Source: Gnetum montanum | Taxonomy: Eukaryota; Streptophyta; Gnetopsida; Gnetales; Gnetaceae | Length of the DNA: 64,000 bases | Assembly (NCBI GenBank): GCA_015680685.1 | Contig: MNCI01004036.1 | Span: forward strand, 274,226-338,225 | Direction of reading: 5' to 3' | Shown: positions 1 to 11,484 of the stretch, piece by piece | Layout of the letters: each line of letters begins with the position of its first letter | How positions within the stretch are numbered: position 1 is the stretch's first letter | Made by a program: the position numbers and the translations under genes | The notes under the pieces: generated by a model | Seen by the model: the letters and a program-made list of their open reading frames with translations, nothing else | The model's database searches: none | Told to the model about the DNA's origin: nothing

Positions 1-69
1 GGATTTTGTCTTTCTACTTAGAGATAAATCAAGGGAGTTCTTAGATTATGCTTAATAATTGTAATAGTA

Positions 70-450
70 AAATGCATTGAAGGTAAATTAGTAAGTAATG
101 AAAACAATATCATTAAGCTAAGTGAAAATAGGAAAATTATTCTAAGTGTAAACAATAAAGACTAAGTAATGTTGCAATGATGTAGAGTAATCTCGATCTT
201 CATTTTTGTGCATGAAACATGTCAAGTACATTCCACTTGAATAAAGACTCCATTTAATTGCAAAACATCACACTATGGACATACACTCATAAGTGCTAAA
301 TGCTAAAATTGAGAAAACAAACTAATGGAATTTCGATAAGTGTGAAATGAAATTGTTTGTGATGATGCACCTAACATTGTATCTTGTGCCCCGATATTGA
401 GGATTTGATATTGTAGCTCCAATATCAGATACCCAATATTGTGGGCAAGA
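70..450 (-). mobile_element. Degenerate LTR fragment (family of Elements I and IV)
   Basis: The stretch aligns by eye with the middle and U3 part of the minus-strand LTR at 59276-60140. Shared blocks include an AATCTCGATCTT segment, a CACTTGAATAAAGA-like block and a CATACACT block, in the same order. Near 390-445 it carries the GATATTG/AATATC repeats typical of the U3 of this family. Neither LTR end is preserved, so this is a truncated relic. Confidence 0.6.
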
Positions 451-1289
451 AAAACTTTGATTTATTAGTCTTGGATGTGAGCTTCCTATTGACTAATGCT
501 AAAGTTGCATTTTGTGATCCTATGAATTTACTACTCAGTTTTTTGTAGAACTTGAATGTAAGCTTCATGTTGATTAATTCTAGTGTGTGAATTTGATGCA
601 TGTTTATACATTGTTGGGCAATTTTCATTGGAAATTAAGGATAGAAATTAAAGTCTCACATTTTAAAAAAAATGGTTGAAATTACAATAGCATGCCACCT
701 TTAGTAGTTATTATTTATTAGTCTATGTAGCACATCCATAAATTACAACTATGATAAGAAACCAAATAAGCTAATTTAATACAATCTTGAGTATGATTTT
801 CAAGACTACTCTAACTAATATTTTATAGTGTGTAGGGTGAACTATGTGCAAAGGAGACCTTATTTAACTAAAGCCTTTATGGCTGGAAAATGTAAAGAAA
901 AGAACTATGATGATGTATAGGTGATACAAAATGAGCTAGAGCATAAAGGATAAATAATCCTTGTTGGTATTTCTCTCAAACTAAATTTCCTGATCCATTA
1001 TGTTCATGGAATCATTCAAAATATTCATCATTTTAGCGGTTGAATTAATGCATCTTATTAATGCTATTGTTCACATCCTCTCTTACTCTCACTCATATCA
1101 TCTCTATGTTCATATTATTGTAGCTACCCTTTCCTAGATTAATTTAATATTTGATGTATTTAAAAGAAGTGTTAAATAGTTATCGGTTTGAAGGATAAAA
1201 ATAGTCATAGTATGTTTTGGTATAAATAGATGATAGCCATTATTACACATCATATTCACATCCTAATTGATGCTAAGATTAAGTGAGGT
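451..1289. other. AT-rich stretch, no gene seen
   Basis: Short open frames only, all interrupted. No LTR ends, tRNA-like boxes or protein motifs were recognised. The part near 1290 may be the decayed 3' side of the adjacent LINE relic. Confidence 0.5.
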
Positions 1290-2310
1290 ACAAAACATGA
1301 AACAAGTATAGGGAATTTTCCCCACTCTACATGTTTAAGGCTTTATTGGTTCATGGTAATATTTGCAAAAGGTCTTATGGTCATGTGTCTACACTTTGGG
1401 CATGAAATAAAGTTGATTATGCAACATATTTTGTACTCCTTCTGCAATAATGTAGAACGAGGGAGAATCATTTACATACAAAAGAAGATTTGTTGCTTAG
1501 GATCGAATGTTGATAGCATGAATATCTTGCACATTTCACAACCATTCCTATATTTCATCTATAAATATACTAAAGAGAATTGGAGGAAGTGAACAATCTT
1601 GATTAACTCTAAATTTTTCTCTGGAATTGAAATTTTTTCTTTGAATCATTGTATGTAAGTTTATCATGCCATCCTATAATCTTTGAGTTATAACCAATTT
1701 TGAAGGGAGCCTAACTTTATATAAGAGAAACCATCATTTTTTGTGAACCACTAAATCATATACTTCTATAAAATCAACAAAATAAATAAAATTTTTTTTG
1801 TCAGGCTTTTTTGCAAACTCCATGAAATGTTTGAGAATCGCTAAGCAATGAATAGTGTAGTAATTTTCTTTAGAACATGCTTGACACTTTGTCCTAATCT
1901 AGTTAACTCTAAAGATCTTATTCTCTTTTTCAGAAGAGTGCTTAGAAAACAAAAGGATCATCACCCACAGGCTCAATGCTCATCTTACCAAGGTAAGTCA
2001 TAGGACGGTAGAGGATAAGTAAAAGCCTAACCTCTTTTGAGTGGTTGTCCAAGTTCAAAACTAGGTCTTATGAGTTTAAAAATAAGTACCTTACCATGAC
2101 AACCAGTGGCGGTCCCAAAAAACTAGAAAAAATATTATTTATAATGATCATTTCATGATTCTTCAAATTATTTTTATCCCCCTTTGTCATAGCTTGTACA
2201 TAAAAATCATCCAAAGTTACAACTTTACTAGATGCTACCTTTTTAATGCACTTAGTAACTTCCTCAAAGTAAATTGGAGAGGTGTTTACTATAAAACTTA
2301 TCATCTTCTA
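1290..2310 (-). pseudogene. LINE (non-LTR) reverse transcriptase relic
   Basis: Reading the minus strand from 2304, the frame shows an ISPI(Y/D)FEEV-KCIKKVAS-K-V-LDD block followed by NNLKNH-MIIINNIF. This resembles the region just upstream of the RT core in plant LINE ORF2 proteins. Further down, in shifted frames with stops, come a YLFC-FYRS stretch in place of the FVDF block, an LPPILFSIFIDEI block in place of the G-LSP-LF motif, and LLLYVNDS at 1467-1478 in place of the catalytic YADD or FADD. The order of blocks is right for a LINE RT, but the catalytic box is changed and the frame is broken many times. It is a dead copy. No poly(A) tail or target duplication was identified. Confidence 0.7.
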
Positions 2311-2978
2311 TTGTAAATAGTTTATTATAAAATGAGAAAATATCTTTAAAAGAAAAATGAAATGATGAAGAAGCATTGCAACAAAAACATTGTCAAAACC
2401 ATCTATGCTCCTTTTTAATGGTGTAAGTAACATACTCCTATAAACTTTGTATTATGTGTCTCCTCTTGAGTCTAATCAAGTAGTTATGTCTTACCTAAAC
2501 TTTGTATTATGTGTCTCTTATTTGTATTCTCCATATTATGTCTAACCTGTAGAATTGTCATCAAACCAATTATTTCAAGTACCTTATTGTTGTGAATGCA
2601 CAACTTGCTTATAGTTTTTCCTTACCTTCCAGGCTGACTCTATATTGAATATCTTATAACTTATACCACTTCAACTTACCTATTCAAAGATTTTGAGTAA
2701 TAATAGTATATGGTAGCATCATTTGTAAATTCCTTAGATAGTTTGTATACCTTTAAACTTGCAACATTACAACTTACCTCTTCAAGGATTTTGAATAATA
2801 ATGGTATATTATAGCTCTTTGTTGACATGGCTATCACATACAATCTTGCTTAGAAACCAACTCAAGCTTATTTGTTACTTTAGTGTGTTTTGTACATTCT
2901 TTACTAGGACTTGTAATAAGGATTCTTCTAAAGATTTCTAGAATAGGAGCTCTTAGTGAATGAGAAGAGTCTATCTCT
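2311..2978. other. AT-rich spacer with two small direct repeats
   Basis: No coding signal. A 21-base block ending in TTATGTGTCTC occurs at about 2440 and again at about 2498. A longer diverged block (ACTTACC-TTCAA-GATTTTGA-TAATA-T-GTATA) occurs at about 2672 and about 2771, so a local duplication of about 100 bp is likely. Confidence 0.45.
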
Positions 2979-3812
2979 TGGTGTATGAACACCTCTTCTA
3001 AGATCTATTTTCATTTCTATAGAAGGTCATTTGTAGGTTTTGGAAAGCTAGAGAGACATCTTGGCTTATAGTTGGAATGCATAGGAGACATCCCAATGGA
3101 AGAGGAGACATCTTGTCCTTCTAGGAAAAATCTCCCCAAAATAGGAGATGCCTCAACCTAGAAAAAGATGTATCATCTAAATAGGAGATATCCCACAAAA
3201 CCAAGAGATGCCTCATTTGAGAGCCTAGGATAATAGTAAGAAATCTTGCCAAGGCTGTAGATGTCCCATACAATTTCGGAAAAGTTCCAAGTTTAGAAAC
3301 AACCAAAAAATATGAGAATAAGATGAAAACAACTAGGAATCTCCAAGTTGAGCTTAAATAAGATTTATCTGGGGTTCTTGCTTTGAATTTAATAAATATT
3401 GTATGTGTTTTCATGTTTTATAGCATGCGATGTGATGAGAAGAGAGTTGGTTGAGAGAGATTGCATGAGTTAGTATGCATCTATATGGTCAATTATGTGT
3501 TTGATCATTGTAGCTCTTAGTGTATGTGTTGTATTTGGATCTTAGTCTTGTATTTGTGGGATCAATATCATTTAGTTATGCCTTGCATTAAGATCAATCA
3601 TTATGTGGTTGTAGAGCCTCATGTGCTGTAATATCATTGTGTGTTAGTGTGTTTTTTATGAATTGTAGAACCATTATAATTATAATCTTCTTTACGTTAA
3701 TTAAAGATTGATAGTTTTTCTTATTTTCTAGAAAATTGAATTATCTTCATAAGATTTGAATTCAATAAGCATTTGAAGGATTAAAACAAAACATAGTAAC
3801 CCTACTCTAGCA
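2979..3812 (+). repeat. Element 0 5' LTR
   Basis: Starts TGGTGTATGAACACC, matching TGATGTAGGGATACC at the start of the 3' LTR, and ends CTCTAGCA. The two copies share the GGTCATTTGTAGG block and a run of GAGACATC/GAGATGTC repeats (3050-3240 here, 32150-32310 in the partner). Target duplication is not clear: TCTCT precedes it and nothing equal follows the 3' LTR. Confidence 0.75.
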
Positions 3813-3816
3813 TTAT

Positions 3817-3832
3817 TGGTATCAAAGTTAGG
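3817..3832 (+). promoter_or_regulatory. Primer-binding site, tRNA-Met type (Element 0)
   Basis: TGGTATCAAAGTTAGG begins four bases after the LTR end. It differs by transitions (G to A, C to T) from TGGTATCAGAGCTAGG, the primer-binding site complementary to initiator tRNA-Met that many plant LTR elements use. Confidence 0.75.
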
Positions 3833-3879
3833 TTGAATGTTGCTTGGAATTTGGTTGTAGATTTTTGTGTCAATTTTAG

Positions 3880-4464
3880 ATGGTGCCTAAGAAGAAATAG
3901 GTTTAAGCCTTAAATAGAGACATGGAGAGCATGAGGTCTACCTTTCAACTAATGGTTGCTCGATTTGATGAGATGAATGCTAATGTAGATAGAAATGCAG
4001 GTCGCAATCTGATTCAGACTCATGGAGATGATGAGTATGCATGTTCAAATGATAATGAAGAAGTTTCTCAACCTATTGGAGGAGAAGTAGATGAGGATAA
4101 AGAACATTCTAGCTATGGGAGTGTGGAAACCCATTAACTAACAATTCTAATGGAAGGAAATCCAGGCCCTCATGTTAGAACTCCAATAATTTCATCATTG
4201 GCATCTATAGCTTCTCATGGCAAGCTTGATAATGAAGATGAAGTAAGACTTACTAGAGAATTTAGAAATGCTTCTATACTTCTATATGTATAACTAAATA
4301 CTTTTAATGATGTATATGACACCAATGCCTTTGCAAGTTGGTTGAAGGTACTTGATAAGAATTTTGAGTTGAAGGAGATACTGAATCAATTAAGGGTACT
4401 AATTGTTGAATCTAGATTAGAAGTTATGGCTTCTACTTGATGAAAAAAGGAGTTCCAAAGTTAT
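3880..4464 (+). pseudogene. Element 0 gag, 5' part
   Basis: ATG at 3880 opens a frame starting MVPKKK, with stops soon after. An in-frame ATG leads into MESMRSTFQLMVARFDEMN, an acidic stretch, then NDVYDTNAFASWLKVLDK, which matches the beginning of the capsid-like domain of plant gypsy Gag (the A-WL or F-WL block). It is cut at 4464 by Element I and resumes at 28035. Confidence 0.6.
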
Positions 4465-5343
4465 TGATGAGTCATGTTTTGGTAGGGCTTCAGTATCAGA
4501 TCCACATTATTAGGTATCCAATATTAGGGCAAAACCTCTAATGTCAGGGATTCGATATTGCCTCATCCATGCTAGCCTATAAATAAAACATTTGGGTGCA
4601 TGGTTTTAGAGATATAGATATAGAGAAGGGAATAGATAGGTAGTCAAAAAGTAATAAAATTCTATTAGTTTGTTTCCAATGCATGCCCACAGTGTGATGT
4701 TAAGTCATTGTATGACATTCTTATTTGAATGTGATGTACTTGGACATGTTACATGCTCAAAAATAAAGATCGAGATTACTTCCATCATTAAAGCATCCAC
4801 TTAGCTTTATTATTGTTAATTACTTAAATGATTACTATTTTCCTCAGTTAACGTTTATCATTTATGACTCTTTATTGTTTCTTTCATTAAGCATAATGAG
4901 TATGACTAATCATGACAACTTAACTGTAATTACTTGGTAACCCAATAGTGTTATTATTTGGTGCGTCTGGTAATGGTATGCTTGGTAATCCCAGCAGTAG
5001 TTGCATGAAGTCCAAGGCATGCATAGAAGGTTAGGAATGAATACTCATCGCACGTAGACTAGTTTAGACTATACTTTCCATTGTTAATTAGATTAAATAA
5101 TTAATTTCTCTATCATCGTTAGGAGTGACATAAGGCTACAATAACATCAATTATCATATACCTCACTTTGGACTAAACCATACATGACAAAGCTACCACT
5201 AGTCCAAGAAGGAAGAAAATGAACTATAATTAAGACATAATGATCTAGATGCCATAATTAGTCCCATCCACGAAATTCGATCGGATCATGCATAAATGCT
5301 TGTGATTCGTATGGTTGAGCATAGGGGTATTCGGTGCTCATCA
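4465..5343 (+). repeat. Element I 5' LTR
   Basis: Begins TGATGAGTCATG and ends GGTGCTCATCA. U3 has TATC/GATATTG repeats (4490-4560), with TATAAATA at 4579-4586 as the likely TATA box. It pairs with 27142-28034: the R/U5 parts are close, while the U3 repeats differ more. Confidence 0.85.
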
Positions 5344-5344
5344 T

Positions 5345-5362
5345 TGGCACCATTACTAGGGA
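5345..5362 (+). promoter_or_regulatory. Primer-binding site, decayed tRNA-Asp type (Element I)
   Basis: TGGCACCATTACTAGGGA follows the LTR end after one base. Against TGGCGCCGTTGCCGGGGA, the complement of the 3' end of plant tRNA-Asp and known from Athila/Tat elements, every difference is G to A or C to T. That is the decay expected from methylated cytosine. Confidence 0.75.
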
Positions 5363-5468
5363 TGGTGCTAGTTACCTAAATTAGTTATATTATACATGAT
5401 TTCTATAAATGCATTAACGGTTTATCTTTCAAAAAATATTAAGTCACACACATCATTAACTAACAGCA

Positions 5469-7950
5469 ATGTCTCTTTCACATGAAAGTGATAATGCATC
5501 ATATGAAGAGAACATTCATGAAGAACTAATGAGATATATATTGAAGAAAATTGGCATGACCAACCTCATGTAAGGGTTTCATATGTTCATGTACACCCTT
5601 ACTAAAGTCAAGGACTACATTCACCTAAGGTAAACAATCATAGAGGAGATGGAGTAAGTCCTAGATTAAGGAGGGCCTCAAGGCCTAGGACCTCCTCAAA
5701 ACCTAGAAAAGATAAATCAAGGGACCATGGGGAGAACTATAGAAGCCATGGTGATTCTCCCAGTTTCTCATCTTCCTCTTCCTCTTTAATGTCTAGTTTT
5801 GATGAATAAGAGTTTAGGTATAGAGATAGTGCTCCACTATGGGGTCGAGATAAAGATAGAAATTGAAACCAAGGACAAAATCAAAGAAATTAAAATGAGA
5901 ATAGAAAAGATTACCATAATTAGATAAATAGAAATAGAAATTTTCAACATAACATGTTTGATGATGGTGAACCCTTGTTGGCCATAAAGACCATGATGCA
6001 TATTACAGAGGTAGTTAAAATACCCCATAGGCATTAAAGGAAAAGTCACATCAAAAGGCTTGATATAAATAACATCCCTAAATTTTTGGGAGGCTATAAT
6101 TCTAATTCACAACATCATTTACAAGTCTTCCATGATGCCTGCATCTTAAAGAACATTGAAAGTGAGTGAAAAAAGCTTAAGATCTTTCATAGGACATTAA
6201 TAGACAAAGCCAAAGTGTGTTATAGATCATTGAAATCAAATTCAATCCATGGATGGTCCACAATGCTAGAACTCTTCAATGAGAAATACCAAACCTATGC
6301 AAGAGTGTCCAACCTAAGGAAATGAATCCAAGGATGGAAATAGGAACAACTTGAACCCTTGGATATGGCCCTAGATAGATAATATTCTATACTATATAGA
6401 TGTCTAGGACATGGTTTCTCTTAAGAAGAGAAATTTTTCCACATCATAGATGGGCTTCATAGTCCAACAAGAGAGATCCTTGGTATTTATGCCCAAGGTC
6501 GATTATACGAATTAAAATTTCATAAGATAGAAAGACTAATTGATCATCTAGAAAAAGAAGAAGGAGAGCTATGTAAATGAGAGAATGTTGAAGAATATCA
6601 CTAGGACTCACCTCTTCAAAAGAAAAGGGTTCATCTCTATGATAAGGAAAAAGAGGCATCTCTCGATGAGGTGATTTCACAACAAACCTTGCTAATGCAA
6701 CATTCTATTGCTGAACTTCAGGTAAGGTTAGATAAGATGTTAAAATGAATAAATGAGAAAGTTACAACTTGGGTAGGAACCATAAAGGAGAGAGTAACAC
6801 AAAACAAATCAAGTGATCATGAAAAAATAAGGAAAAGAGACTAAGAGACACATAAGAACATTGATTGGAAAAAAGGAGAAATGACAATAGAAGAAGAGGC
6901 TATAGACTCAACCATCGAAAAAGATGATGGATGTGACATCCACCTATATGACCATTCAAAGGACTATTGTCCAGTTATGATACATCTACATGAGTATTGG
7001 GCTTTTTCTTTGAATCCCAAGTTTGTAAAAAAGCAAATGCCTAGGAAATTACCTTTATCACAAGGTAATTATAGACATTCCAACAGCCAATAGTACTATC
7101 CTAGTAGAACTTATTACCAGCCTCAACACTATCATCAATTGTAGTGGCAAAACCCATAGTCATGGGGAAGGCCACCATCAAACCAACACTACCCTCATTA
7201 TCAGCTAGACCCATTTGGATACTATGTTCAACAACCTATTTCCCCAACTAGTTCTACTTCCTCTACATCAAATCACTACTACAACTTTCCAAAATATCAT
7301 CAACCCACAACATCTTCTATGATATCACCACCTCAAACCTCTCACCCTCCATCATCTCCTCACTATTCTCATACTCACCTCCATCACATGTCATAGCCAG
7401 CAACATAGGAAGGTTCAACACCACAATATTAATGCAAGAATACCACTTATGCTATGAACATACATAGAAATGATAATGCCAGTAGATCTCCACCACAATC
7501 TCAAAAATGTGCTTTCTTTAGGACAATTCCCACATGTGAGCACAACACTGGTGGAATTGCTAACTCATCCAAACTAGCACAATGCTAATCAAGTGCAACA
7601 TCGTTCCTTCCAGAACCAATGTCCTCCAATCCTATGTAAAGACCAACTTCCATCATTACTCCAACACATGACAGAAACGACGAACCTAGCACTATGAAGA
7701 GATGGAACAATCCATGCATCACTAATCATGATAAAGGGTGCAGTCATGGGCCAGATGTCTGAAAAGTCAACAAAACTACTATTTTGATCCATCGTACGTT
7801 TCAAAACCAAGTGTGCGAGCAACACCTCATCTACGCAACCATCACTAAACCAGAAGACACCTAGTGGCTTGAAAATAAAATTCTAACATTGTTTTACAAA
7901 TCCATGGAGCCTTCCTACCCACTTATTAATTCTTGTCATGATCAAAAGCT
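5469..7950 (+). pseudogene. Element I gag
   Basis: ATG at 5469 reads MSLSHESDNASYEE. The conserved gag core starts near 6055 (RLDINNIPKFLGGYN), continues through LQVFHDACILKNIE and STMLELFNEKYQTYAR, and reaches a GIYAQGRLYEL block near 6490. A DDGCDIHLYDHSKDYC segment at 6921-6969 corresponds to the gag knuckle of Elements III and IV, with one Cys replaced by His. The C-terminal third is rich in Pro, Tyr, Gln and Ser (7080-7400). Many in-frame stops show it is dead. After it the sequence goes directly to the post-pol block CTTAGTCATGGGGGAGATG, so protease, RT and integrase are absent. Confidence 0.75.
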
Positions 7951-10024
7951 TAGTCATGGGGGAGATGCCCCATAAAAATTAATAAGTGTTTTTCATCTTT
8001 TTGTTTTATAATTTTTTATCATTTTCTCATTTCTAGATACAAAGTTTTTCCATCCTTTTCAACTTTTTCCACACTTTGTTTTTGTTTCCTTTGTCAATAA
8101 TCTTGATTGTGAATAAAATGACAAGATGTAGCCCAATGAGGTGAGGTTTTCTCTATGTTGTCAAAGTCATGAGGGATTGATTATCTGGATAGTGAGGCCA
8201 CATCCTCCATCCATCCATTTCATTAATAAGAGGTTCTTACCATGGTCATAATGATATTCTTTTCCATCATCAAACTAAGAATAAACTTGTAATCATTATT
8301 CCTGGACAAAAAAGTGAAGAACCAAGGGGGAATGTGAAGGGTGTAACATCAAGGAAACTTGTGGAATCTCTTTGATCACTTCTGTATATTCTATCATGTT
8401 GCTAAAGTTGTAATTATATCCTTGTAGATCTAAGAAAAAATAAAACTGAGAGTAAAATAAGTGCTGCCTTACCATGTCACTAGAAAGACATGTTACCCAT
8501 GCTTGAAGGTAGTCCTCTGGTAAGGTTGACATAGATAAAAATAAAATAAAAGAGCACAAAATAAATTTTTGAGGGTTCCAATGGAAAGACATGTTACCCA
8601 TGCCTAAAGGTTAGTGGCTTCTTAGAAATCGAAAAAAAAGAGTGCCATGAATAAACTCCTCCCTTGGATAAAATGCCAAGTAATGATACTCCTTGCAAAA
8701 GTGGTAGTCTTATGGTTGTAAATCCAAGAGATAAAATAATGCGATGTCATTGGAAAATGGTTTAGACTTGGTTTGAATCTTGGAAAGAAGGGCTAATTAT
8801 TACTTTAATCATTAATAACACACAAGGATTCATTATACCTATGGTAAGGAACCTCACATCCCAATTTCTACAATCCTTTCTAAAATCCATCTCATCTGAC
8901 TAATTGTATGATCATAACTTGTGGTTTTGTGTAACATAGAGTTATTTTCTCAAATTGGTGGTTCTAACATGTGTATTTTGCTAAAAAGGTATGCATTGCA
9001 TTCAACCCCTTTGATGCCTACAAACATTTTTAGGTGTGGCTATACAAGGGCAGTAAGTGTTAGAGCCTTATTTGGGGAGGCCCGACTTGTATAACTATTG
9101 TAACTTGTTGTTGTCTAACACAACCACATCATCTTGAACCTTCCAAGTGCATAAATGTCAATTTCAAAATCTTCCCTTATCATACAATCTATTTTTTCTA
9201 TATCATGGATTCAATACCCTTTTCTTACATCTTCCAAAGCTTTTAATTTTCACGTTTCCATTTTCCAACATTACTAGTGCCCAAATATGTATTCTCACTT
9301 ATCCCAGAACTTTGGACTCTACATGAAACCTTCGAACCAATTACAAAGCTTCATTTTCCATGCTCAATGTGCCCATGAAATGCAAATCTGAGGCCTTTGA
9401 TATCGACTACCTGATATTGGAGGGGAGTCAATATCAGATACTTGATATCAGGTCTAATAAAAATTATAAATATGACCTTAGTGATTCTTTAAAAATCATT
9501 TTCATCAATTGTAGCTAAGTGAGTTTTTGCATTTTTCTCTCTTAACTAAGAGCTCTATGCATCCAACTTCCATATGTGATATCTAGCTCCATACTACTCA
9601 AATTTCCATGATTTTTGAAACTTGTTTGATCCCTAAGTGTTTAATTTAGTTGGGGGATGCTTATGTGGAAAACTTGTACAAATTTTTCAAAATTTGCTAT
9701 CACCTGAAAGGTATTATAAGGGTAAGAATGTTGAAAAACTTGAGCTTTTTAATGAACAATCAGTTTTATGCATGTCATAACCTTTAATTAACACCCCTAA
9801 TGAATCATAACGATCGTTATAAGCCATACATAAGGGAAAAGAAGTCAATTGTGTAGGGTTATAAAAGAAGTTAACACTTTTTGGGGCATTTTTCTTGAAA
9901 TTTCTCTAACCTTGCAATTACATGAACTAAGAACTTAATGAAACTAAGGACATAAGTAAGGTATAAACCTATTGATGATAAATGAAAAACACCTTAGTAA
10001 TCCAAAATCCTTGATTGATTAGAC
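7951..10024 (+). other. Element I non-coding block between gag and ORF3
   Basis: It opens with a purine-rich TAGTCATGGGGGAGATG that is also found right after pol in II and III. A block AAAGACATGTTACCCATGC occurs twice (about 8481 and 8583); its reverse complement is in III (41715) and a variant in IV (62434). A GAGGCCCGACTTGTATAAC block near 9080 matches GGGGAGGATCCACTTGCATAG in II (21393). No long frame is open. The ORF3 leader occupies 9475-10024. Confidence 0.6.
9395..9472 (+). promoter_or_regulatory. U3-like module with TATA box upstream of ORF3 (Element I)
   Basis: A cluster of TTGATATCG, CTGATATTGG, AATATCAGATA and TTGATATCAGG repeats is followed by TATAAATA at 9465-9472. The same kind of repeats followed by the same TATA sequence makes up the U3 of this element's own LTRs. 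The module lies about 550 bp before the ORF3 ATG. A second, internal promoter is an inference. Confidence 0.45.
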
Positions 10025-11484
10025 ATGACCCCAAAAAGAGGAGGATAAGGAGTACCTTTGTAGGGTGCAAGCAAATGCTCAAGGGGTAGTACAGGTTGAC
10101 CAAGAGAATAAGGCCCAATAGCTAAGCATGATGAAAAAGAGACCTAATCATTTAGCATTCATCAAAAGGCCCTTGTTATAGGGTAGTTGATCCAAGTGGA
10201 GGCTGAAGAACCATAGGCTCAAGCATAGGGACAATGCATCAAGTTTTCCTAAGAATGCCTCCATGCCATCCAAGAGCAATTCATGTTGACCATAGTCATC
10301 ATGGAAATGAACTTCAGACCATTCATGAAATTTGTCCCTGAGGTGGTTAAAACTCAGCTTCAAGAATTACCTTTATGGAACATCCTTTCTGAAAGTGATG
10401 AATTATACCTTGATGAGACATACCAATTTAGGTATAATAAAGAGAAGGGTACCACCATCAATATTGGCAAAATTTGTGTTTCTTACTCAATCAAGGCCAT
10501 TACAAAAGCTTTGAACATACCCAATGTGGGGGCCAAAGTAGCACACCTATTTATAAGATTTGACACAAAAATAAGAGAGTTGTAGTTGAAATAGACATAT
10601 AATAAAGAAGACAACATATACAATTACTTGACTTTGTAGAAAAGAATTTACTTAAATATCATCACATATAATCTCTTCCCCATTAAAGGACTAAATAAGA
10701 TATTAACCTATGTGGCCAAAGAAAGTGCAATCGTAATGGGTAAATACAATGCCAACCTTGCCCAACTATACTTCATGGAGGTTCAATGGTGGTTCGAGGA
10801 AAGAAATGCAGGGAAGCCTACACTTCCATTTCCTTGCCTAATTAGGAGGCTATGCAAGTAAGTTAGAATCCTTGGTTACACCAATGACATTCCCAAGAAG
10901 GTCCAAAATGAATCATTCTTTGAGTTGCTCAAACCAGCAGCACTAAGAAAAGATCATGGTGAAGAGCAAGAACAAGTACTAGAGTGATAACAAGAGTAGC
11001 AAGTCTCATTGCCATTTCCATAGGATAATAGATCCTCAATGTGCCATTTGCAAAAAATTTCTAAAACTCTTAGTTGGAAAAGTAGGAATGAATCCAACCT
11101 CTTCTAAGTCATTGATGTTGCTGTTTAGCCCACAATTTTAGGTGATCCATCAAGGGGACAGATTTTCTTGCAATTAGGAGAAGAAGCTTAGTGGTCATAG
11201 CAAATCTCTAGGAATGTCACATTTTTCCAAGTGGTGCTTGAAATTAGGGAAGGTTTCATAGTTGTGGTCATGTAGTAACAAATGTAGCAAGCACAACAAA
11301 AGTTATAACAGACCACATTAAAGAATCTTTTAATGTGTCTGTTATGCCCCTAGTGGACTTCATTAGAATTGGAGATACAAAAATGTTAGCTAGGACCTCG
11401 ATGACTCCTACGACTCATGAGGATGTACTCAACAAATTGCTACAAATTGGGTAGGTCATGAAAATGATCTTTGACATCCCCAGC
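10025..11484 (+). pseudogene. Element I ORF3, segment 1
   Basis: ATG at 10025 reads MTPKR, like MAPK in II and MAPKR in IV. Frames then show ETYQFRYNKEKGTTINIGK, SYSIKAITKALNIPNVGAKVA, KRIYLNIITYNLFP and GKPTLPFPCLIRRLCK. The last parts resemble the plant-specific family annotated in databases as 'putative plant transposon protein' (an N-terminal helical domain with an LPFPSLI-like block); that link is from memory and tentative. It is neither RT nor integrase. The segment ends where the solo LTR inserted after an IFDIPS block (ATCTTTGACATCCCCAGC) and continues at 12421. Several frameshifts and stops. Confidence 0.6.

Noticed and set aside
2974-2978. Target duplication of Element 0 (TCTCT)
   Set aside because: No equal five bases follow the 3' LTR, whose end is uncertain.
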